Assembly (NCBI GenBank): GCA_019323135.1
Contig: JAHWHT010000016.1
Location: forward strand, 1-13,757
Direction of reading: 5' to 3'
Length of the DNA: 13,757 nt
Source of the DNA: Candidatus Woesearchaeota archaeon
GTDB taxonomy: Archaea > Nanobdellota > Nanobdellia > Woesearchaeales > ARS49
Below, one piece after another: positions 6,470-12,025 of this stretch. The position numbers were made by a program, and so were the translations under genes. The notes beneath the pieces were generated by a model. That model saw only the letters and a program-made list of their open reading frames with translations, had not been told where the DNA came from and ran no database searches. Positions within the stretch are counted from its first letter, which is position 1. Every line of letters begins with the position of its first letter.

Positions 6470-7177
6470 TCATTTCCCAAATCTTCTATCTCTATTTGAA
6501 TATTCTTGTATTGCCATTAAGTAATCTTCTTTCTCAAGTTCTGGCCAGGTTTTGTCAATAAACAGTAACTCAGAATACGTGCTCTGCCAGGTCAGGAAAT
6601 TTGAAGTTCGTCTCTCCCCGCCTGTTCTAATCACTAAATCTGGATCAGAGTTAAGATAAAGGTTATCTGCAAATACGTTTTCATTAATAGATTTAACATC
6701 TAGCTCTCCTTTCTGTACCTGCAAAGCTATTTTCTGCACTGCATCAATCACTTCTTCTCTTCCGCCATATGCCATTGCAAAATTAACATCATACCCTTTG
6801 TTGTCAGCAGTCATTTCCATCAGTTTCTTCATCTTAGTGTAGACTTTTTCAGGAAATTTGCGTAATCTGCCGATAAAATTCAGTCTTATTCCTTTCTCAG
6901 CAAGCTCTTTCTGTTTCTCGGCGTCCATCAAGCCGTCAAACTCTTTGCAAAATATATCCATTAAGTAATCAAACTCTTGTTTTGGCCTATCAAAGTTCTG
7001 TACAGAAAATGCATAGAATGTAATCTCTTTAATACCAAGCTCTCGACTCCAATCAAGTATGCTATGTATTTTCTTGGCACCCCATTCATGCCCCATCCAT
7101 GGTTTCATCAATAGTTTTTTGGCAAATCTTCTGTTGCCATCCATTATGATCCCCACATGTCTTGGTACTTTTTCCAT
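6470..7177 (-). CDS. uppS: cis-Prenyltransferase (polyprenyl/undecaprenyl diphosphate synthase family)
   Basis: Condenses isopentenyl diphosphate units in cis onto an allylic primer to make the long polyprenyl carrier used for glycan transfer at the membrane. The 235-residue length fits the family. Visible motifs are HVGIIMDGNRRFAK (residues 7-20, with catalytic D13 and the GNRR diphosphate-binding loop; the usual W is F18), FYAFSVQNFDRP (54-65), FAMAYGGREEV (133-143), DLVIRTGGERRTSNFLTWQS (180-199) and YSELLF (201-206). In archaea the product usually carries sugars for N-glycosylation. It begins one nucleotide after the stop of the preceding gene and uses a GGTGA site inside that gene's end, so the two are translationally coupled. 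Confidence 0.95.
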   Translation of the reverse strand: MEKVPRHVGIIMDGNRRFAKKLLMKPWMGHEWGAKKIHSILDWSRELGIKEITFYAFSVQNFDRPKQEFDYLMDIFCKEFDGLMDAEKQKELAEKGIRLNFIGRLRKFPEKVYTKMKKLMEMTADNKGYDVNFAMAYGGREEVIDAVQKIALQVQKGELDVKSINENVFADNLYLNSDPDLVIRTGGERRTSNFLTWQSTYSELLFIDKTWPELEKEDYLMAIQEYSNRDRRFGK

Positions 7178-7669
7178 TTATTCACCTGTATTTATATTGC
7201 CTTTATATATTTTTTCAAACAATTGTACAAAGGTGTCTTTGGGAATGTTTAACCCAGTCCCAAGCAGGGCTTTTGCCAGCTGCATTCCTGCCTGTTCTTC
7301 ATATCCTGTTAATTCAACTTCAAGTGCATCTTTTATTGTTTGCGCACATAAGAATCCTTCATTAAGCGCAAGCACAATATTTTTCCCTTTTTTGATAAAC
7401 GTCATAGCAGACATATCTGCGTTAATATCTTCCAAGGTCAGCTCTTCACTAAAACCATGGTTCAATAATTCTTGTTTCACTAATGCAAGTACTGCAGATT
7501 TATAATTTAGTGAAGCTATCTCAACACTAGTCTCTTTTTGTTTGGTCGGCGTCACAACTCTCCCAAGATATTCTTTCACCTTCTGTCGTGAACCATTTAT
7601 AGTCCATTCATTTGCTACAAGGTAGGCATATTCTCGTCCCTTGAGTTTTTTTATTCTTACAAAGACCAT
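7178..7669 (-). CDS. Conserved-looking protein of unknown function
   Basis: A 163-residue soluble protein. The N-terminus MVFVRIKKLKGREYAYLVANEWTINGSRQKVKEYLGRV has the strand-rich pattern seen at the start of some IS1634-type transposases ('Y-x-YLV...G-x-x-R-Q...YLG'), but no catalytic DDE region follows, so this is not a transposase. The remainder is helical (SAVLALVKQELLNHGF, TIKDALEVELTGYEEQAGMQLAKALLGTG). It heads a two-gene unit with uppS (stop-start contact at 7178/7177), with a TATA box placed for a leaderless ATG. The pairing with uppS suggests steady expression but gives no function. Confidence 0.75.
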   Translation of the reverse strand: MVFVRIKKLKGREYAYLVANEWTINGSRQKVKEYLGRVVTPTKQKETSVEIASLNYKSAVLALVKQELLNHGFSEELTLEDINADMSAMTFIKKGKNIVLALNEGFLCAQTIKDALEVELTGYEEQAGMQLAKALLGTGLNIPKDTFVQLFEKIYKGNINTGE

Positions 7670-7690
7670 TTTTTCCGTTAGGCACTATGT

Positions 7691-7699
7691 TATATTTAA
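7691..7699 (-). promoter_or_regulatory. TATA box of the unknown gene-uppS pair
   Basis: On the minus strand CTTAAATATA is centred about 26 nt upstream of ATG 7669, which implies a leaderless transcript. Confidence 0.5.
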
Positions 7700-7701
7700 G
7701 A

Positions 7702-7785
7702 ATTGCGCTAGTATAGGCTTTCCCACACTGATTTCATAGTATCTGTGTGTCCAAGTAATCATTAATTCAAGCAGTATCTCGCAAT
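7702..7785. other. 84-nt inverted-repeat-bounded gap between rpoL and the next gene
   Basis: ATTGCG (7702-7707) and CGCAAT (7780-7785) can close a fold that contains an inner CACAC/GTGTG stem (7724-7728 with 7745-7749). It overlaps the next gene's TATA region and begins at the rpoL stop. It could be a terminator structure or a small RNA; no tRNA arms can be assigned. Confidence 0.3.
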
Positions 7786-8058
7786 CTACTTAATCTTCTT
7801 TGCTTGATCTTTTATTTTTGCAGTGACCTTTGTCAGTCTTTTAACTGCTGCAGAAATCGTCTTTTTTGGGTCTGCTCCGTCAGTCTCTAGTGTGAATTTT
7901 GGGACGTTTATCAGAGGATGTGCTATGTTGTATCCTGCCACTTTTACGTGTGAATCAGTCCATAACTCTTTTTGTAGAGCATTGCAGAGTGTGTGTCCTT
8001 CTCCTGGTATTTCAAACACCAGTTTGTTCTTTTTTTCTTCAATAATATTGACTTCCAT
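7786..8058 (-). CDS. rpoL: DNA-directed RNA polymerase subunit L (Rpb11 family)
   Basis: Forms the RpoD-RpoL heterodimer (Rpb3/Rpb11, alpha-like) that starts assembly of archaeal RNA polymerase. The 90-residue length is typical. The family core GEGHTLCNALQKELW (residues 19-33) is followed by VAGYNIAHPLINVPKFTLETDG (40-61), the classic strand-loop region, and a C-terminal helix that packs on RpoD. An AGGAGGA ribosome site (8063-8069) lies 4 nt upstream of the ATG. A TATA box also lies just upstream. Confidence 0.96.
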   Translation of the reverse strand: MEVNIIEEKKNKLVFEIPGEGHTLCNALQKELWTDSHVKVAGYNIAHPLINVPKFTLETDGADPKKTISAAVKRLTKVTAKIKDQAKKIK

Positions 8059-8082
8059 CTTATCCTCCTAAATTAGCTTGTT

Positions 8083-8093
8083 ATTTATAAAGG
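8083..8093 (-). promoter_or_regulatory. TATA box of rpoL
   Basis: On the minus strand CCTTTATAAAT lies just past the stop of the preceding gene. The usual spacing puts the start near 8061, which would cut off most of the strong AGGAGGA site. That ribosome site may therefore serve read-through transcripts or a more upstream start. Confidence 0.45.
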
Positions 8094-8096
8094 TTA

Positions 8097-8693
8097 TTAT
8101 TTATCCGCGTCCAGCGCCAGTTCTATCTCCCCTATGCAGTTATATGTAAATGGAAACAGTTTCTGTCCAGGAGGATTCATTGCCACAAATGCAACATAAC
8201 TTGCTCGGTCATATACGTATGGTTTTAAATCAAACCACAGTACTGATGCTCGCAATACCTCTGGTACTGTGCGTATTTGTCTGGCAATCCACTCAGTCAT
8301 TGTTTCCCCTATTTTGGATGTTATAAACTTTTCACCAGTTGTTGTTGTTTGTGAGTTCAGGCGAGGATAATGTGCATGCACGACCTCGTGCATCAATGTC
8401 ACATCTCGAGAGTATGGTTTTCTTCTGTATTCTTCTGTGTTTCCATATAAAGTGATTAGTTTAGTATCAAAATCGCATTGTCCACGCCGAAATAATTTTT
8501 TCTCGTCTTTCTCAACAGCCCACCCATCTGTTATCAATCGGTCAATGCTATGGGGTGTGATAGGATTTGCCTCAATTAATGGCCACATATCGTCGATAAA
8601 CCATCTGTTTCTCTCAAGGCTGAGATATGCTTCTAGCTCTGCAAAGCTTGCCTCTGTGATGTTTATATTTGTTTCACTCATTTCTGTATTCAT
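8097..8693 (-). CDS. Putative zinc metalloprotease (HEXXH protein)
   Basis: A 198-residue soluble protein with the zincin motif TLMHEVVHAHYP: H102 and H106 as likely zinc ligands and E103 as the catalytic base. About 25 residues later GETMTEWIARQI offers E130 or E134 as a third ligand, a layout like gluzincins and ImmA/IrrE-like peptidases. The segment before it (KLITLYGNTEEYRRKPYSRD) resembles the strand preceding HEXXH in such folds. No signal peptide or membrane segment is seen, so it should act in the cytoplasm; the substrate is unknown. Its start (ATG 8693, or ATG 8684) lies inside the end of rsmE, giving a 20- or 11-nt overlap and likely translational coupling. Confidence 0.7.
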   Translation of the reverse strand: MNTEMSETNINITEASFAELEAYLSLERNRWFIDDMWPLIEANPITPHSIDRLITDGWAVEKDEKKLFRRGQCDFDTKLITLYGNTEEYRRKPYSRDVTLMHEVVHAHYPRLNSQTTTTGEKFITSKIGETMTEWIARQIRTVPEVLRASVLWFDLKPYVYDRASYVAFVAMNPPGQKLFPFTYNCIGEIELALDADK

Positions 8694-9396
8694 AATTTAT
8701 CATCGATAATATTGCTATTCCTGCAGTCTCAATCCGCAGTATCTCTCTGCCTAATCTAACTGGTATAAATCCTTTTCGCTTTGCTTCTTCTATTTCCTCG
8801 TCGGTAAACCCGCCTTCAGGCCCGACCAAACAAATAACGCGGTTAGGCTTTCTTTTGCGCAGCACTTCCTTAAGTCCCTGTTCTGCAGTCGGTAAAGCAA
8901 TAAGCTTAAGGTCGTATTCGTCAGTAAAATCAATAAACTCATCAAACTTCAGCGCCTCTGTTATCTCTGGAATGGTTGATCTCTGGCTCTGTTTTGCCGC
9001 TTCAACCCCTATTTTGCTCCAGCGCTCACTTTTCGCAGACTGTTTAGGCTTCACAACGCTTCTGTGAGCAATTATTGGCCTTATTCTCACTACCCCTAGC
9101 TCTGTAGCCTTTTGGATAAGCCAATCAAAACGCTTCCCCTTTGGCACAGCTGTGGCCAAATCCACAGAAACACGCTCTATCCTCACTTTTCCCCTTGCAA
9201 CTATCTTTATTTCCACTTTTCTAGGCCCTATTGCCTCTATCTTACCTTTTAGCTCACTACCCTTGCCATCAAATAGGCATATCTGGTCTCCCTTCTTGAG
9301 CCTTAGAACATGCATATGTCTGGCTTCCTCGCCCTCTATGTTCACTTTTGCCCCTTTTGGGAGCTTCTCGTTGAAGAATCTCGTTATTTTAGCCAT
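8674..9396 (-). CDS. rsmE: 16S rRNA (uracil(1498)-N3)-methyltransferase, RsmE family
   Basis: Methylates N3 of a conserved uridine of 16S rRNA (U1498 in E. coli numbering) with S-adenosylmethionine. The 240-residue protein has an N-terminal PUA-like domain (about 1-70; EGEEARHMHVLRLKKGDQICLFDGKG) and a SPOUT domain whose trefoil knot motifs are visible: GPEGGFTDEE (192-201) and RLGREILRIETAGIAILS (214-231). WLIQKATELGVVRIRPIIAHRS and EAAKQSQRSTIPEI are further family blocks. RsmE is mainly a bacterial family; presence in an archaeon suggests horizontal acquisition (inference). AAGG lies 4 nt before the ATG. The downstream metalloprotease gene overlaps its end. Confidence 0.94.
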   Translation of the reverse strand: MAKITRFFNEKLPKGAKVNIEGEEARHMHVLRLKKGDQICLFDGKGSELKGKIEAIGPRKVEIKIVARGKVRIERVSVDLATAVPKGKRFDWLIQKATELGVVRIRPIIAHRSVVKPKQSAKSERWSKIGVEAAKQSQRSTIPEITEALKFDEFIDFTDEYDLKLIALPTAEQGLKEVLRKRKPNRVICLVGPEGGFTDEEIEEAKRKGFIPVRLGREILRIETAGIAILSMINYEYRNE

Positions 9397-9477
9397 TTTC
9401 CTTAGTTCAAACTCTCACTTTTCGCCCAGTATTCTGGCGTTTTGCCGTAATATGGCATTAATTCACATGGTGCCTAT

Positions 9478-9699
9478 CTATTTTACCCTTATTTTAGGCC
9501 CCTCTGAACTCTCACTTTTTGCCCCTTTTTCGGGGATAATTACAGAATTCTGATTCTGTAATCTCAAAAATTTGCTTGCAAATTTTTGTTGATTCTCGAA
9601 TTTGCTCACTTTTGCCCTCTTTCTGGCCCCTCTCAGAGCCCCTTTTGGCAGGCCTTTATTGTACATTTTAGCCCAGCCTTTTGAGTGCAAATCCGCCAT
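9478..9699 (-). CDS. Possible small basic protein, doubtful gene rich in hairpins
   Basis: A 73-residue frame coding for a strongly basic peptide (MADLHSKGWAKMYNKGLPKGALRGARKRAKVSKF...). In its favour is an AT-only TATA-like box at the right distance and a continuous frame across a GC-richer stretch. Against it, no ribosome site is visible, composition is simple, and the middle (FASKFLRLQNQNSVI) is encoded by two near-perfect DNA hairpins (9539-9588). It lies upstream of rsmE on the same strand. It may be a nucleic-acid-binding peptide or merely repeat DNA open by chance; no family recognised. Confidence 0.4.
   Translation of the reverse strand: MADLHSKGWAKMYNKGLPKGALRGARKRAKVSKFENQQKFASKFLRLQNQNSVIIPEKGAKSESSEGPKIRVK
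9539..9588. repeat. Pair of perfect hairpins
   Basis: ATTACAGAAT/ATTCTGTAAT with a 4-nt loop (9539-9562) and CAAAAATTTGC/GCAAATTTTTG with a TT centre (9565-9588) are separated by 2 nt. CCCC/GGGG (9522-9535) is a third, smaller hairpin just to the left. The layout, two hairpins nearly in contact, is like the segment inside the P0 gene, though the sequences differ. Confidence 0.7.
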
Positions 9700-9736
9700 T
9701 GGAAATTTTGCGCTTTTTTGCCTTTTTTCCAGCTAC

Positions 9737-9748
9737 TATATATTATAT
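9737..9748 (-). promoter_or_regulatory. TATA-like box for the small basic reading frame
   Basis: ATATAATATATA on the minus strand would start transcription near 9716, giving a leader of about 17 nt before ATG 9699. Confidence 0.35.
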
Positions 9749-9900
9749 GCTTTTCAATCAAATTATCAAACTTGATCAGCTGTTTTATTTTGTGTTTGAT
9801 TTTTTTCAAAAACTTTTTTTGAAAAATTTATTTGCAAATCTTTTTTTTCGCTTTATTTTTCTAATAAAAAATAAACTACTATTTAAACCTTTTGAAATCC
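9740..9900. other. Very AT-rich non-coding stretch with three inverted repeats
   Basis: No gene is supported here. The stretch is dominated by T and A runs and contains TTTTTCAAAAA/TTTTTGAAAAA (11-bp stem, 9802-9826), the palindrome ATTTGCAAAT (9830-9839) and TTTATTTTT/AAAAATAAA (9852-9875). It borders the phased site array. It could be a DNA unwinding element or a flexible AT-rich spacer (inference). Confidence 0.6.
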
Positions 9901-9903
9901 TAT

Positions 9904-10222
9904 TCCCAGCTAATTCCCAGATAGTCCCAATTAGTCCCAGAACTAAATACTGCCTCGTCTAAGAATAGTCCCATTTAGTCCCATAATATTCCCACTAATT
10001 CCCAAGTATTCCCAGATATTCCCATTCCTCGTCTAAGAATAGTCCCATTCCCAGTCCCAGTTAGTCCCAGTTAGTCCCAAAATACTTCTGGGACTGTCCC
10101 AAGTCATTCCCAACCAGTCTCAAACAGTCCCAAAAACACCCCCTTCCAGGTCGATAATTAGTCCCAAAATAGTCCCACCATTAGTCCCATAATATTCCTG
10201 GGACTATCCTGGGAATGTCCCA
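9904..10222 (+). repeat. Helically phased array of TCCCA-core sites (iteron/operator-like)
   Basis: Twenty-two direct copies of TCCCA, mostly as AGTCCCA or ATTCCCA, start at 9904, 9915, 9925, 9935, 9969, 9979, 9990, 10000, 10010, 10020, 10043, 10049, 10055, 10065, 10075, 10097, 10108, 10128, 10162, 10173, 10185 and 10218. Neighbours are mainly 10-11 bp apart, one turn of DNA, so bound proteins would line one face. Three inverted copies (TGGGA at 10089, 10199, 10210) make palindromes such as TGGGAC-T-GTCCCA (10089-10101). A 23-bp direct repeat (9953-9975 and 10027-10049, 74 bp apart) contains sites. The array ends about 15 bp before a TATA box, so it may be an operator, origin iterons or a centromere. 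Confidence 0.9.
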
Positions 10223-10235
10223 TTTTGCAGAAAGA

Positions 10236-10243
10236 TTTTTATA
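10236..10243 (+). promoter_or_regulatory. TATA box of the first winged-helix gene, directly after the array
   Basis: TTTTTATA is centred about 30 nt before ATG 10270 and predicts an almost leaderless message. The array occupies the usual activator/repressor position upstream. Confidence 0.5.
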
Positions 10244-10269
10244 CTCCTTGCCTTTTTTAAGCATTAAAC

Positions 10270-10914
10270 ATGTTTTGGAGTTCAAAAAAAAGGGTGGATG
10301 ACCAAATAGCCAGACTTGATGCTAAATTGGTTGCGGCGTTTGATAAGGTCAAAAGAGATAACGCTGCAGTCTACCAATGGCTTAATTTCTTCTACGACGA
10401 GGCAAACAAGCAAAAGGCAGTCAACAGTCATCAGCAGGAAGCTATTAGCGAGTTAAAAAGCCGCCTTAAAGAGATGCCTCAGCCACTCTCAAGAACTGAA
10501 ATAAAAGAAATGGTTGATTCGTTTTACGACCACGAAACACTCATGGAGCGGGTTCAGCACATCTCAGATAAACTGGATAAAATCGAAGAATCCAAGCAAA
10601 AAACACCTGCCAGGCGCATAGTTCAGCAGCCTGCAGTAAGGCCTGTTTCAGCCTTTAGAGAGAAAATGGTCAAAAAGATCGCAAGAAATTCTAAGGATTA
10701 CATCAAGAGCATGGTGCTCTCCATGATTCGCAAGTATGGCCGCATATCTGCCATGGCTCTAAGAGAGATGATTGTTGATGAGCAGGTACTCTGCTCGAAA
10801 AGCTCGTTTTACAGGCTTTTAGAGGAAATTGAGCAGGAAGAAGGAATCACCTCAATCAGTTCTGGAAGGGAAAAAGTGTATGTTTCAGAGCTTTCTAAGC
10901 ATGCTCGAAAATAG
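10270..10914 (+). CDS. Coiled-coil and winged-helix protein next to the site array
   Basis: A 214-residue soluble protein; family not recognised. Residues about 5-100 are helical and heptad-like (VDDQIARLDAKLVAAFDKVKRDNAAVYQW; QQEAISELKSRLKEM; ERVQHISDKLDKIEESK), suggesting oligomerisation. A basic linker (TPARRIVQQPAVRPV, about 113-127) follows. The C-terminal part (about 135-212) looks like a winged helix: YIKSMVLSMIRKYGRISAMALREMIVD, recognition-helix-like SKSSFYRLLEEIEQEE, then a short wing ITSISSGREKVYV. Its position immediately behind the phased TCCCA array makes it the best candidate to bind that array, as autoregulator, origin-binding or centromere-binding protein (inference). No polymerase, helicase or ATPase motif is present. 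Confidence 0.75.
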   Translation: MFWSSKKRVDDQIARLDAKLVAAFDKVKRDNAAVYQWLNFFYDEANKQKAVNSHQQEAISELKSRLKEMPQPLSRTEIKEMVDSFYDHETLMERVQHISDKLDKIEESKQKTPARRIVQQPAVRPVSAFREKMVKKIARNSKDYIKSMVLSMIRKYGRISAMALREMIVDEQVLCSKSSFYRLLEEIEQEEGITSISSGREKVYVSELSKHARK

Positions 10915-10933
10915 AGTTTGCAGACCATAAATG

Positions 10934-10943
10934 TTTAAAAATA
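10934..10943 (+). promoter_or_regulatory. TATA-like box of the second winged-helix gene
   Basis: TTTAAAAATA predicts a start near 10964, about 11 nt before GTG 10975. Another AT-rich candidate (TTTTTTAAATAG, 10949-10960) is too close for that start codon. Confidence 0.35.
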
Positions 10944-10974
10944 ATTTGTTTTTTAAATAGCAAATCTGTTAGGG

Positions 10975-11517
10975 GTGGTAGATTTGAAAGAAACAAAACA
11001 AGAGGTATTAGTCACTAGCGACGACGTTTTTTTTAATAAAAATTTAAATCATATTCTAAGCGCAGTAAGAGAAGAGTTGGATGACCATCGAGAGTCCATT
11101 AACGAGAATACAACCGAAATACAGACCAGTCATGAGTTCTTGGCACAGCTTAATGACAAGTTTGACAAGCTGGCTGCACGTCTTGATGAGCTTACACTGT
11201 TGGTTAAAGGCAGAACAGAAAAGAGCAGCACATCAGTTAAAACGCTCACAAAGCGAGAAAAACAGGTTTTCCAGGCGATTTACGAATTAGGCAACATGAG
11301 CCAGTTCATCACATATCGGGACATTGCAAAACAGCTTGGCACATCAGAAGCCCTGATTGCTCAGTATGTAACAAATATCGTGGAAAAAGGAGTTCCTGTG
11401 GTAAAGCGCTACTCCAGCTCAAGGGTTTACTTGAATCTAGAAAAGAGTTTTCGTGAGAAACAGGCTAAACACTGTGTTGTTGGCGTCAATACTCCTCTGT
11501 CGCATTGGGTGCATTAA
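10975..11517 (+). CDS. Second coiled-coil and winged-helix protein
   Basis: A 180-residue protein, GTG start preceded by AGGGGTG. It has the same plan as its upstream neighbour. Residues about 18-80 are helical (NHILSAVREELDDHRESINENTTEIQTSHEFLAQLNDKFDKLAARLDELTLLV). A Lys/Ser/Thr linker follows, then a helix-turn-helix at about 90-150: LTKREKQVFQAIYELGN, ITYRDIAKQLGTSEALIAQYVTNIVEKG, and a wing PVVKRYSSSRVYLNL. The KREKQVFQAI...LGTSE pattern resembles sigma-4/LuxR-like HTH cores, but the wing and context point to an archaeal winged helix. The end overlaps the convergent gene by 32 nt (11486-11517), an arrangement that can give antisense interference. Function is unknown; DNA binding is inferred. 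Confidence 0.75.
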   Translation: MVDLKETKQEVLVTSDDVFFNKNLNHILSAVREELDDHRESINENTTEIQTSHEFLAQLNDKFDKLAARLDELTLLVKGRTEKSSTSVKTLTKREKQVFQAIYELGNMSQFITYRDIAKQLGTSEALIAQYVTNIVEKGVPVVKRYSSSRVYLNLEKSFREKQAKHCVVGVNTPLSHWVH

Positions 11518-11977
11518 TCGTACTCGAGATTTTTTCTTTTTTGATCTTATTTTGCAGTTCATTCAGCAGTTTGAAACTGTCATCAAGATGGTTCCTTATC
11601 GTGGATTCTGCTTTTCTAAAGGCGGCCTCAAGGTTATTGCCATTTAGCTCGTATCCAATGACCACTTTCCCGTCTGCCACAAAGCTGGTTTTCTTGAGAA
11701 TTCCTAGGTTTAGCCACCGGTGGAGGTAGTCGTACATGGTCTGCCTCTTGATTCCTGCAAACACGCCCATCTCCTCTACTGGCATCACTGCGGTTTCAGG
11801 TTTTTTCTCCTTATTCGCTTGTTTTTTGCGTTCATAGAGCTCTAGAAGTAAAGGGTGCATTTTTGCAGATCCATCTTTCTTTCGCGGCAGCAAACCAAAT
11901 CTTGCAAGTAGGATTCTTGCCATTTCAGCGACTTCAGCGTCTGGCAGAACCTCTGCGTGTCCTAGTTGAATGTTCAT
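11486..11977 (-). CDS. Third putative winged-helix protein, convergent
   Basis: A 163-residue basic protein; family not recognised. The N-terminus (IQLGHAEVLPDAEVAEMARILLARFGLLPRKKDGSAKMHPLLLELYERKKQ) is helical and Lys/Arg-rich. A helix-turn-helix lies at about 65-112: VMPVEEMGVFAGIKRQTMYDYLHRWLNLGILKKTSFV, then a strand-rich wing DGKVVIGYELNG. The C-terminal third (LEAAFRKAESTIRNHLDDSFKLLNELQNKIKKEK) is a long helix, perhaps for dimerisation. Its promoter faces the 1-kb non-coding region with TCCCGAC sites. Together with the two facing genes it forms a cluster of small DNA-binding proteins with no enzyme among them, suggesting a DNA-maintenance or control module rather than metabolism (inference). 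Confidence 0.75.
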   Translation of the reverse strand: MNIQLGHAEVLPDAEVAEMARILLARFGLLPRKKDGSAKMHPLLLELYERKKQANKEKKPETAVMPVEEMGVFAGIKRQTMYDYLHRWLNLGILKKTSFVADGKVVIGYELNGNNLEAAFRKAESTIRNHLDDSFKLLNELQNKIKKEKISSTINAPNATEEY

Positions 11978-11984
11978 TAAGTTT

Positions 11985-11998
11985 CACTCGTTTGAGTG
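11985..11998 (-). promoter_or_regulatory. Palindromic operator candidate at the third gene's start site
   Basis: CACTC-GTTT-GAGTG lies between the TATA box and the ATG at 11977, over the predicted transcript start (about 11993). A bound dimer there would block initiation. Confidence 0.4.
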
Positions 11999-12013
11999 CT
12001 TTTAGACTTACTT

Positions 12014-12025
12014 CCTTAAATAGCT
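12014..12025 (-). promoter_or_regulatory. TATA box of the third winged-helix gene
   Basis: On the minus strand AGCTATTTAAGG is centred about 42 nt before ATG 11977, giving a leader of about 16 nt. Confidence 0.45.

Noticed and set aside
7178..7669. IS1634-type transposase fragment
   Set aside because: Only a short N-terminal resemblance; no DDE residues, no terminal repeats, and the gene is intact and coupled to uppS.
9681..9962. 93-codon plus-strand reading frame of mostly Phe and Leu
   Set aside because: It translates the AT-rich hairpin DNA and the start of the site array; composition is low-complexity and no promoter or ribosome site fits.
9904..10222. CRISPR array
   Set aside because: The unit is only about 10 bp with no unique spacers of constant length and no cas genes nearby.
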